Source: an uncultured Kangiella sp.
GTDB lineage: Bacteria > Pseudomonadota > Gammaproteobacteria > Enterobacterales > DSM-103792
DNA length: 17,943 nucleotides
Assembly (NCBI GenBank): GCA_946481205.1
Contig: CAMLNB010000053.1
Location: forward strand, 1 to 17,943
Direction of reading: 5' to 3'
A model generated the notes under the pieces. That model was not told the DNA's origin. It saw nothing but the letters and a program-made list of their open reading frames with translations, and did not search any database. Of the stretch, positions 1 to 6,726 are shown piece by piece; within the stretch, counting starts at the first letter, position 1; each line of letters starts with the position of its first letter. Both the position numbers and the translations under genes were made by a program.

Positions 1-321
1 ACCACCTTCATCGACGCGCTGAAACTGTTCCAGAACGATCCGCAAACCGAAGCGATCGTCATGGTCGGTGAAATCGGCGGCAGCGCTGAAGAAGAAGCCT
101 GCGAATACATCAAGGCGCATGTGACCAAGCCGGTCGTCGGCTTCATCGCCGGTATCAGCGCCCCTCCGGGCAAGCGCATGGGCCACGCTGGCGCGATCAT
201 CTCCGGCGGCAAAGGCACCGCCGAAGAGAAGTTCGCTGCGATGGCTGCAGCCAAAGTTCACGCCGTGCGTTCGCCGGCCGACATCGGCAAAGGCGTGGCG
301 CAAATCACGGGCTGGAAGTGA
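1..321 (+). CDS. sucD: Succinyl-CoA synthetase (ADP-forming) alpha subunit, C-terminal part
   Basis: This is the 3' end of sucD, open at the left edge and ending in TGA at 319-321; 106 residues are visible. The alpha subunit with SucB/SucC-type partners converts succinyl-CoA to succinate in the TCA cycle, forming a nucleoside triphosphate through a phosphohistidine intermediate. The visible part holds the family's highly conserved C-terminal segments: [13 protein letters not shown], the KPVVGFIAG stretch, and the [18 protein letters not shown] loop, whose His in GHAG is the phosphorylated residue. The sequence ends in a normal family C-terminus. The beta-subunit gene is expected just outside the window on the left. 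A strong terminator follows, so this transcription unit is separate from the genes to the right. Confidence 0.97.
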   Translation, partial: TTFIDALKLFQNDPQTEAIVMVGEIGGSAEEEACEYIKAHVTKPVVGFIAGISAPPGKRMGHAGAIISGGKGTAEEKFAAMAAAKVHAVRSPADIGKGVAQITGWK

Positions 322-352
322 TTCCGGTCTAGCGTTGAACTGTGTTGCACTG

Positions 353-379
353 AAAACGCCCGCTTTTGCGGGCGTTTTT
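353..379 (+). terminator. Rho-independent terminator after sucD
   Basis: A perfect 11-bp stem, AAAACGCCCGC (353-363) with GCGGGCGTTTT (368-378), closes a TTTT loop, and the stem runs into a T-rich tract. It starts about 30 bases after the sucD stop. The A-run before the left arm means it could also work in the opposite direction. It separates the TCA-cycle operon from the catabolic island. Confidence 0.93.
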
Positions 380-480
380 GTTATCGGTTGGTATCCGGCG
401 GAATCGGTTGCTACTGCATTGCTGGCTTCCATCGCTTCAGGCAGACTCCGAGTATTGCTGCTTTCGCTGTGGTGCTGGCC

Positions 481-1377
481 ATGCCTGTGTCATCCCTCAC
501 CATCCATCAGCCGCGTTTCGGTTTGCTGTTTGACAGCAAGCTCAGCACGGCGCTGACCCAGCTCTGGGCGACGCTGGGTTCGCCGGCATTTATCCCGTCG
601 GTATTGGATGTGCTGGATGCGGTTTGTCCTATCGATTCCGGCGGTACGTTGGTCTATTACCGCCAGCAACGGCCTTTGAGTTTGCTGCACCGCTTCAATC
701 CCACCGAACGGCAGGTGCCGGCAGATATCTATTCGACCGGCCCGTATGCGTTGGACCCACAATATCGTGCATTTCTGAACGGCTGCACCAGTGGTGCGTA
801 TTGGCTGCGCGATATCGCACCGGATGATTTCTATAGCAGCGAATACTATCTGACGTTCTACTCCAAAACCGGAGTTGCGGACTCCATCGATGTGATCTGG
901 CGAATTGATGACGATACTGCCATCAATTTTTTCCTACAGCGCAATATCAACAGCAACGAGTTCAGCTCGGGCGACCTGGCTGCGCTGACCCTGGTCACAC
1001 CGATCGTGTTTGCCGCGCTGAGCCAGCATCAGCAGTTGCAAACTGTGCCACGAAGCAAAGCGGTGGATAAGACTCACTTGCAGGTCGAATGTACGCTGAC
1101 CAATTTTGCCAGCTCGCTGCTGACGCCGCGTGAACGCGATGTGCTGATGTATATGCTGCGCGGTTACTCGTCAGCACTGACGGCGCAGCGCTTGAACACC
1201 TCAGAAGGTACGATCAAGATTCACCGCAAGAATATCTACCGCAAGCTTGATATCGGATCGCAGGCTGAACTGTTCTCGCTGTTTATCAACTGTATCCCGT
1301 TCGCGAAGCCTGATGAACAATCCGACCCTTTACAGGTGTATCAGCAATCGCAACGCAGCACACGCGCATTGGTCTGA
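481..1377 (+). CDS. LuxR-family transcriptional regulator (C-terminal HTH)
   Basis: A 298-residue protein from the ATG at 481. The frame stays open upstream to a TTG at 388 and GTGs at 469 and 472, but there is no clear ribosome site for any of them, so the start is moderately sure. Residues about 214-270 form a LuxR/GerE-type winged HTH: LTPRERDVL, then the recognition helix region with SEGTIKIHRKNIYRKL. The N-terminal 200 residues look like a GAF/PAS-type sensor; they are not recognisably an acyl-homoserine-lactone-binding domain, and no luxI is nearby. The gene converges on dgcA, leaving only 10 bases between stop codons. Its position beside dgcNA and the receptor-cphE-yfcC-iadA run suggests it senses a substrate or intermediate of this island and controls it. 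That role is inferred. Confidence 0.85.
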   Translation: MPVSSLTIHQPRFGLLFDSKLSTALTQLWATLGSPAFIPSVLDVLDAVCPIDSGGTLVYYRQQRPLSLLHRFNPTERQVPADIYSTGPYALDPQYRAFLNGCTSGAYWLRDIAPDDFYSSEYYLTFYSKTGVADSIDVIWRIDDDTAINFFLQRNINSNEFSSGDLAALTLVTPIVFAALSQHQQLQTVPRSKAVDKTHLQVECTLTNFASSLLTPRERDVLMYMLRGYSSALTAQRLNTSEGTIKIHRKNIYRKLDIGSQAELFSLFINCIPFAKPDEQSDPLQVYQQSQRSTRALV

Positions 1378-1387
1378 CGTCAACGTC

Positions 1388-2368
1388 TCATCCCCATAGA
1401 TCTGGCGGAGGCGGGTAGAGCAGTTGTTGGTGGCATTGCATGGCAGGCTCACAATCCTCGCGTTGTAATTGCGGGCCGTCAAGGTCGACATACTCGCAGT
1501 GTTGCCCGACCAGAAATGCTGGTGCCATTGCCAGCGAACTGCCGCACATATTGCCGACCATCAGACCGAGCCCCAATGATCGTGCATGCTCTACCATTCG
1601 CAGTGCTTCGGTCAGCCCGCCGCATTTGTCCAGTTTGATATTGGCGTACTGATAACGACCAACCAGCACATCGAGTGACGCGACATCGGTACAAGACTCA
1701 TCGGCGGCGAGTGGAATCGCGCTGTCGAGGTGATCAAGATCGAAATCAGCGCCGCGCGGCAGCGGTTGCTCAATCAGTTCAATGTCTTGTGCCTGCAGTG
1801 CTGGCAGCAGTGTCCTCAGCTGATTCAGTGTCCACGAACCGTTCGCATCGACCACCAAACGGGCGCTGGGATTTTCCTGCCTGACAATGGCAATTGCCTT
1901 CAGATTACGTTCGGCTGACACTTTGATTTTAAGCAGGGGTGCCCCGTTCGCGGTGCGTGCTGCCAACCGCGTTTCTTCATCACTACCCAGGCCGATGGTC
2001 AATGCAGTCAGCAGCGGCCGTGGTTCGCTGATGCCAATCAATTGGTGAACAGAAGTTCGCAGCTGTTTCGCGCGCAGATCCCAAAGAGCGCAATCGAGTG
2101 CGTTGCGGGCGCCGCCGCGTGGTAGCAGCGTCTGCAAGTCGTTGGCGGAGAGTTGATTCGGAAGTGGACCGAGTGAGTGTAGCTGCGCCGCCATGCTGGT
2201 AGGTGTTTCATCATCGTAATCAACACCTGCGGCCTCGGACCGGCCGACATTGCCATTCTCGTCATGCACAAGCAGCTGGATGACGGGTACGTCGTGCATC
2301 ACCGCACCAGCGATGCGAAACGGTACTTTCAGCGGCCAATGGTGAATTCGTGTTTGCAGACGGATCAT
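1388..2368 (-). CDS. dgcA: Dipeptide epimerase / N-acetyl-D-Glu racemase (enolase superfamily, DgcA-like)
   Basis: A 326-residue enolase-superfamily enzyme of the muconate-lactonizing/L-Ala-D/L-Glu epimerase branch. Family landmarks are intact. The KIK motif holds catalytic Lys147 and Lys149. Metal ligands are Asp174 (VVDANGSW), Glu200 (ELIEQPLP) and Asp223 (LAADES). The opposing catalytic Lys245 sits in NIKLDKCGG. Such enzymes invert the alpha-carbon of an acylated or dipeptide amino acid through a Mg-stabilised enolate. The ATG overlaps the stop of the upstream gene as ATGA (2365-2368), so the two are translationally coupled. The DgcN partner favours the N-acetyl-D-glutamate racemase (DgcA) reading, in which N-acetyl-D-Glu becomes N-acetyl-L-Glu. 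A classical L-Ala-D/L-Glu epimerase remains possible because the two are hard to tell apart by motif. It appears cytoplasmic, with no signal peptide. Confidence 0.88.
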   Translation of the reverse strand: MIRLQTRIHHWPLKVPFRIAGAVMHDVPVIQLLVHDENGNVGRSEAAGVDYDDETPTSMAAQLHSLGPLPNQLSANDLQTLLPRGGARNALDCALWDLRAKQLRTSVHQLIGISEPRPLLTALTIGLGSDEETRLAARTANGAPLLKIKVSAERNLKAIAIVRQENPSARLVVDANGSWTLNQLRTLLPALQAQDIELIEQPLPRGADFDLDHLDSAIPLAADESCTDVASLDVLVGRYQYANIKLDKCGGLTEALRMVEHARSLGLGLMVGNMCGSSLAMAPAFLVGQHCEYVDLDGPQLQREDCEPAMQCHQQLLYPPPPDLWG

Positions 2369-3384
2369 GGTAAGTGAGGGTTCCGCAGCAATTCGTCGAC
2401 AATGGCTCCGACACCGGTCTTTATCGGATCGCAGATGGGCAAGCCAAGCTCGATGCCGATCTGCTCGAAATAGCTGGCCGTTTGTGCGGGAGTCAGCGCT
2501 GATGCGTTGATACTGATGCCGACGCAGCGTATGGCCCGGTTGGTCAACCGACCCGCGTCAAGATAGGCTTCAATTGCGCGGCCGAGGGAAGGCAAGCGGA
2601 TATGCGGATAACCCTCGATCGTTTCACGGCTTGGGTCGTGGCACAGCACGATTGCGTCGGGTTGTGAGCCGTGCAGCAAGCCAAGTGTGACGCCAGCATA
2701 AGCCGGGTGAAACAACGCGCCTTGCCCTTCAATGACATCCCAGTGATCAGGGACGTTATCCGGTGACAATTGCTCAGCTGCACCGGCGATGAAATCGGCA
2801 ATCACTGCATCAATGGCAATGCCTTCGCCGGCGATCATGATGCCGGTTTGTCCGGTCGCACGGAAATCGGCAGCAACGCCGCGCTGTCGCAGCGCATCGG
2901 CAAGCGCTAGCGCCGTGTATTTTTTCCCAAGCGCGCAATCAGTGCCGACGGTCAACAATCGTTTGCCAGAGCGTTTGATGCCGGTGCCTGCGGTCAGCGC
3001 TGCATCGCTGTGCCGCACATCCAGCAAACGCACGTTGTTGCGTTGGGCGGCGGCGACCAGCCGTGGTATCCGGTTCAGTCTTGTGTGCAAGCCGCTGACG
3101 AGGTCGAGACCGGCATCAAGCGCGCTTTCCAGATCATCCAGCCAATGCTCAGGTAAGGCCCCGCCCACCGGCGCGACCCCGATAATCAGGCTGCCGGCGC
3201 CCTGTTGCGCCGCCTGTTGCGCGTTGAGACGTGGCAACTCGAGATCGACCGATGCGTTCTGGCGAGTCCATTGTCCCAGCACTTTATCGCGGCACCAGTC
3301 ACGCAATCCAAACGCGGTTTTGGCATCGGACTTGAGCTGCACGTCACCCAGATACAGCAAATAAGATGAACGGAGACGATGCAT
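2365..3384 (-). CDS. dgcN: DUF1611 family protein, D-glutamate N-acetyltransferase-like (DgcN)
   Basis: A 339-residue DUF1611-family protein. The ATG at 3384 is chosen because AGGAG lies 8 bases upstream and because the family normally begins shortly before a YLLYLGD-type strand. A longer frame from 3420 has no ribosome site. It shows the N-terminal domain beginning YLLYLGD..AKTA, then a P-loop-like nucleotide/cofactor motif VGTDCALGKK at residues 146-155, the TGQTGIMIAG segment, and VIEGQGALFHPAY. In marine Proteobacteria DgcN acetylates D-glutamate and DgcA then racemises the product, allowing D-Glu catabolism. The same pairing is present here, with a 4-base ATGA overlap into dgcA. It is divergent from the TonB-dependent receptor gene, with 245 bases between the starts. 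The substrate in this locus is not proven and might be another amino acid released from imported peptides. Confidence 0.85.
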   Translation of the reverse strand: MHRLRSSYLLYLGDVQLKSDAKTAFGLRDWCRDKVLGQWTRQNASVDLELPRLNAQQAAQQGAGSLIIGVAPVGGALPEHWLDDLESALDAGLDLVSGLHTRLNRIPRLVAAAQRNNVRLLDVRHSDAALTAGTGIKRSGKRLLTVGTDCALGKKYTALALADALRQRGVAADFRATGQTGIMIAGEGIAIDAVIADFIAGAAEQLSPDNVPDHWDVIEGQGALFHPAYAGVTLGLLHGSQPDAIVLCHDPSRETIEGYPHIRLPSLGRAIEAYLDAGRLTNRAIRCVGISINASALTPAQTASYFEQIGIELGLPICDPIKTGVGAIVDELLRNPHLP

Positions 3385-3511
3385 GATGGCGCTCCTGCGG
3401 ACGGGCATGAGCTCCACCATAAAGGCTTTGTCCCGTCGACACAGCGTGTTTAGCCGTCATCTATCGCCAGGAGGATAAGCCACCCGCGCTGATCAGTTCC
3501 CCATCGGGGTG

Positions 3512-3529
3512 CCTGCTATTCCTAACAGG
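3512..3529. promoter_or_regulatory. lux-box-like palindrome between divergent promoters
   Basis: The sequence CCTGCTATTCCTAACAGG is an inverted repeat with CCTG/CAGG arms. It fits the general CT-N12-AG form of LuxR-type operators. It sits near the middle of the 245-base divergent region, about 100 bases from the receptor ATG and about 128 bases from the dgcN ATG. A LuxR-family gene lies 2 kb away, which makes it a candidate operator for both arms. The half-sites are short, so chance occurrence is possible. No convincing -35/-10 pair was seen beside it. Confidence 0.4.
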
Positions 3530-3629
3530 GTATATGGCCCGGCCGGGCGTCGCGCTACCGTGCAATCAAGACAAGGCGCCTTACAGGTGCTTGCTGGACA
3601 GCATAAAAATAAGCCGCGGAGGGCTGAGC

Positions 3630-6608
3630 ATGTCAGAAGCGCAACAGATGGGGATTTTTCGCAATCGGTTTCGTCAATCTGTGTTGGCGGCGGCGGTTGG
3701 CGCCGTGCTCAGTTGCAGCCTGCCAGCCCATGCCGTTGGCGATGTTCATGGCAACATCAATGGCGTGGTGACGGCGGGGCAGAGCGATCTGGCCGGCGCC
3801 ACAATTACCTTGAAGCACAAGGAAACCGGACTGACCCGAACGGTCACCTCCGACGCATCAGGTCGATTCCGCGCGGTTCAGTTACCGATTGGCGAATACA
3901 GCGCCACGATTGAGAAGGCCGGTTACCTCAGCGAAAACAACGTCACGGTGCAAGTGCGGGTCGGCAGCGGCACTTCGCTGGTTGTTGAACTGCAGCAAGA
4001 AGGTGCGCAGCGCGTCGAGATTGTTGGTTCTCGCATTGCCAGCTTTGATATGGAGTCGACCGACAGCGGCCTGACCATTACCGAAGACAAGTTTGATCGG
4101 CTGCCGATAATGCGCGATCTGAACAGCATTGCCTTGCTCGCGCCCGGCGTGTCGGAGGCTGACGAAGGCTTCGATGGCACGCCGGTCTTCAGCGGCGCCA
4201 GCGCGGCAGAGAACGTTTACTACATCAACGGCATGAACCTGACCGATTTTCGTTATGGCTGGGGCGGTTCGGAAGTGCCGTTCGAGTTCTTCCGTGAATT
4301 CCAGGTCAAGACCGGCGGTTACTCGGCTGAGTTTGGTCGCTCCACCGGTGGGGTTGTAAATGCCGTGTCCAAAAGCGGCGGCAACGATTGGACCGGTGGC
4401 GCCAACATCTACTGGTCACCGCGCAGCTGGCAAAGCAATTCGCCGGATATCTATAACCGCGAAGGCACGCTTATCGTCAGCAACAAGAAAGACGAGATCG
4501 ATGATCGCGAGATCAACATTGAAGTGGGTGGTCCACTGATCCAGGACAGACTGTTCATCTACGCACTGTATAACCCGCGTCGACTCAATACCGACGACTA
4601 CGAGGACGACGGTTTTCTGTATCAGCGTGATGGCGACGACGCCTTCTGGGGCACAAAAATCGACTTCCTGATCAACGACTACCATACGCTGGAATACACG
4701 GCGTTCTCGAATCAGGAAACGGTACGGCGCACCAAGATTGGCTGGGATGTCGACACGGGGCAAATCACTGGCGAGCCGCTCGACTCCAAGCGCAAGTTTG
4801 GAGGCTTGAATCAGATCCTACGCTACACCGGTGCACTGACCGACACCTTCACCGTTTCTGCAATGCTCGGCCGCGTTGAGGCGGAGTACACCGACAAATC
4901 GGCACTTGATGGCAACCCGGTCATCCTGTATTCGACCGATGGCGCGGATTACACCCCGCTCGGTAATTGGGCTTACACCACAGTGGCCGAATCGACTGAT
5001 GAACGTACAGTGCAGCGGCTCGACTTTGATTGGGATATCGGTGATCACACCATAAGCTTCGGCATGGACCACGAGAAACTGGTGTCTTGGGAGGACTCCG
5101 ATTACTCCGGTGGCGTGCTCTATTACATCGATGACTACGAAGCTGAAGACCCGGACGCCCAGAGCGAGCTCTGGATTCAGCATCGTCGCAACTACGGCAA
5201 GTTTGAGACCGAGTCAAAAGCGTTCTACCTCGAAGGCACCTGGCGACTCGGCGATGTCACGCTGACCACCGGCCTGCGCAATGAAATGTTCGACAACCGA
5301 AATGGCCTCGGCGGCACCTTTGTCAAAATGGACAATGCCTCGCTGTCGATGGATGACTTGCTGATGCGCGACAGCGACAATCAATGGGCAGCACGATACG
5401 GCATGGTCTGGAACATCGGCGGCGATGGCGATGACAAGTTGTTTGCCAACGTTGGCCGTTACTTCTTGCCGATCGCCAATATCTTGAATATCAAACTGGC
5501 CGGCGCTTACTACCGTGATCGCGCGATCTATGAATGGGATGGCGTATTTGATGCCAATGGCGTCCCGCAGCCCGGTTCGGTCATTGATGAACTTACGGTT
5601 CAGTTTGATGGTGAAACGGCTGACCCGCGCACTATCGTCAATCAAGACATCAAGCCTATGTACCAGGATGAAATCATCGTCGGTTATGGTTTCAAGATTG
5701 ATGATCGCTGGTCGGCTACGGTTTCCGCGATCTATCGCGACTTGAAGCGCGCAATCGATGACTCGACTCCGTGCAAGGCGCTCGATGCCATAGCCGCCGA
5801 GCGTTACGGCTACGACCCGGAAGGGGATGACAGCTACTGCTATTCCATTACGCCACCTTATGTACTGACCAACCCAGGCTATGGCATGGATTTCTGGTTT
5901 GACTTTGGTGAAGGCGACGGCCTAGAACATCTTGAGCTGACCGCGGAACAACTCGGGTATCCCAAGGCCAAGAGAACCTATAAAGGCATTGATTTCATCC
6001 TGGATCGGGCATTCGATGGCGTCTGGTCGCTGAATGCCTCGTATACCTGGTCGAAGACCGAAGGCAACTACGAAGGCACCGTGCGCAGTGACTATGCCTC
6101 GGTAGATGGACAGGCAGGCTTTACCACCGCGTTTGATTTCTATTCAATGCTGGAACATGCGAACGGCTTTTTACCTAATGATCGTCGGCACAAGCTGAAG
6201 CTGAACGGTAGCTACGCCTTTGCTGAAGATTGGTTACTCGGTTTCAACCTGATCAGCATCAGTGGTCGGCCAATCAGTTACTTCGGTGTGCATCCGACGG
6301 ATCCGAACAACCAGTATTATATCGGTGGCGGTAATTTCTATCAGAACGGTGAGCCAGCGCCGCGTGGCAGCAAAGGTCGAACAGCCTGGGTTCATGCCCT
6401 GGATGTTTCGCTGCAGTACAACTTTACAGTGGTCGAGTCGGACGCCTATGTTCGGTTGGATGTCGGCAATATCTTCAACTTTGATAACGAGACCGGGGTC
6501 TACGAGATTGGCGAGAATTTCAATGGCGACCCCGACGCCAGTTATGGCGCGAAATGGGAGCGGCAAGACCCTCGTAGCGTCATGCTGAGTGCCTCGATCA
6601 GGTTCTGA
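3630..6608 (+). CDS. TonB-dependent receptor with N-terminal carboxypeptidase-regulatory-like domain
   Basis: A 992-residue outer-membrane receptor. The ATG at 3630 is preferred: GGAGGG (3618-3623) lies 6 bases upstream and the protein then opens with a normal signal peptide, cleaved near AHA-VGD at residue 35. An in-frame ATG at 3534 lacks both. Domains in order: a CarboxypepD_reg-like beta-sandwich (about 37-122, with NGVV..G..ATITL and SDASGRFRAVQLPIGEY), a TonB-box-like VEIVGSR (129-135), a plug domain (about 143-255, with YYINGMNLTD and EFGRSTGGVVNAVSKSG), then a beta-barrel ending in terminal Phe (SASIRF). This is the Oar-like receptor architecture. Several predicted surface segments are very acidic (323-340 and 488-514), which would suit a basic, Arg-containing ligand. 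Position just before cyanophycinase suggests it binds cyanophycin or its fragments; this is inferred. Confidence 0.9.
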   Translation: MSEAQQMGIFRNRFRQSVLAAAVGAVLSCSLPAHAVGDVHGNINGVVTAGQSDLAGATITLKHKETGLTRTVTSDASGRFRAVQLPIGEYSATIEKAGYLSENNVTVQVRVGSGTSLVVELQQEGAQRVEIVGSRIASFDMESTDSGLTITEDKFDRLPIMRDLNSIALLAPGVSEADEGFDGTPVFSGASAAENVYYINGMNLTDFRYGWGGSEVPFEFFREFQVKTGGYSAEFGRSTGGVVNAVSKSGGNDWTGGANIYWSPRSWQSNSPDIYNREGTLIVSNKKDEIDDREINIEVGGPLIQDRLFIYALYNPRRLNTDDYEDDGFLYQRDGDDAFWGTKIDFLINDYHTLEYTAFSNQETVRRTKIGWDVDTGQITGEPLDSKRKFGGLNQILRYTGALTDTFTVSAMLGRVEAEYTDKSALDGNPVILYSTDGADYTPLGNWAYTTVAESTDERTVQRLDFDWDIGDHTISFGMDHEKLVSWEDSDYSGGVLYYIDDYEAEDPDAQSELWIQHRRNYGKFETESKAFYLEGTWRLGDVTLTTGLRNEMFDNRNGLGGTFVKMDNASLSMDDLLMRDSDNQWAARYGMVWNIGGDGDDKLFANVGRYFLPIANILNIKLAGAYYRDRAIYEWDGVFDANGVPQPGSVIDELTVQFDGETADPRTIVNQDIKPMYQDEIIVGYGFKIDDRWSATVSAIYRDLKRAIDDSTPCKALDAIAAERYGYDPEGDDSYCYSITPPYVLTNPGYGMDFWFDFGEGDGLEHLELTAEQLGYPKAKRTYKGIDFILDRAFDGVWSLNASYTWSKTEGNYEGTVRSDYASVDGQAGFTTAFDFYSMLEHANGFLPNDRRHKLKLNGSYAFAEDWLLGFNLISISGRPISYFGVHPTDPNNQYYIGGGNFYQNGEPAPRGSKGRTAWVHALDVSLQYNFTVVESDAYVRLDVGNIFNFDNETGVYEIGENFNGDPDASYGAKWERQDPRSVMLSASIRF

Positions 6609-6642
6609 CGTCATCTTCTGGCGGTCCGCTCTGGGCACAGGC

Positions 6643-6676
6643 ACGGTTGTTGAAGCGACAACCGTTTCCTTTTTTT
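6643..6676 (+). terminator. Terminator or attenuator between receptor and cyanophycinase genes
   Basis: An 8-bp perfect stem, ACGGTTGT (6643-6650) with ACAACCGT (6658-6665), closes a 7-base loop and is followed by TTCC and seven Ts. This looks like a working intrinsic terminator 34 bases after the receptor stop. The next gene, cphE, starts about 50 bases downstream on the same strand. It may therefore lower expression of cphE-yfcC-iadA relative to the receptor, or mark a separate promoter for them. Confidence 0.75.
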
Positions 6677-6726
6677 GGTGGTAGGCCAGTCCAGAATCAG
6701 TCCATCACGTTTTGGGGAACTCCAAG

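Noticed and set aside
388..480. TTG start at 388 giving a longer LuxR-family protein
   Set aside because: It begins just after the terminator, and the extra 31 residues show no conserved pattern. ATG at 481 is preferred, though without a strong ribosome site.
2789..3364. 191-codon frame on the + strand opposite dgcN
   Set aside because: Low-complexity Ser/Ala/Arg-rich translation with no family features; it is the antisense of a well-supported gene.
3534..3629. Upstream extension of the receptor gene to an ATG at 3534
   Set aside because: No ribosome site, and it would put a non-signal-like stretch before a clear signal peptide; the ATG at 3630 has GGAGGG at the right distance.
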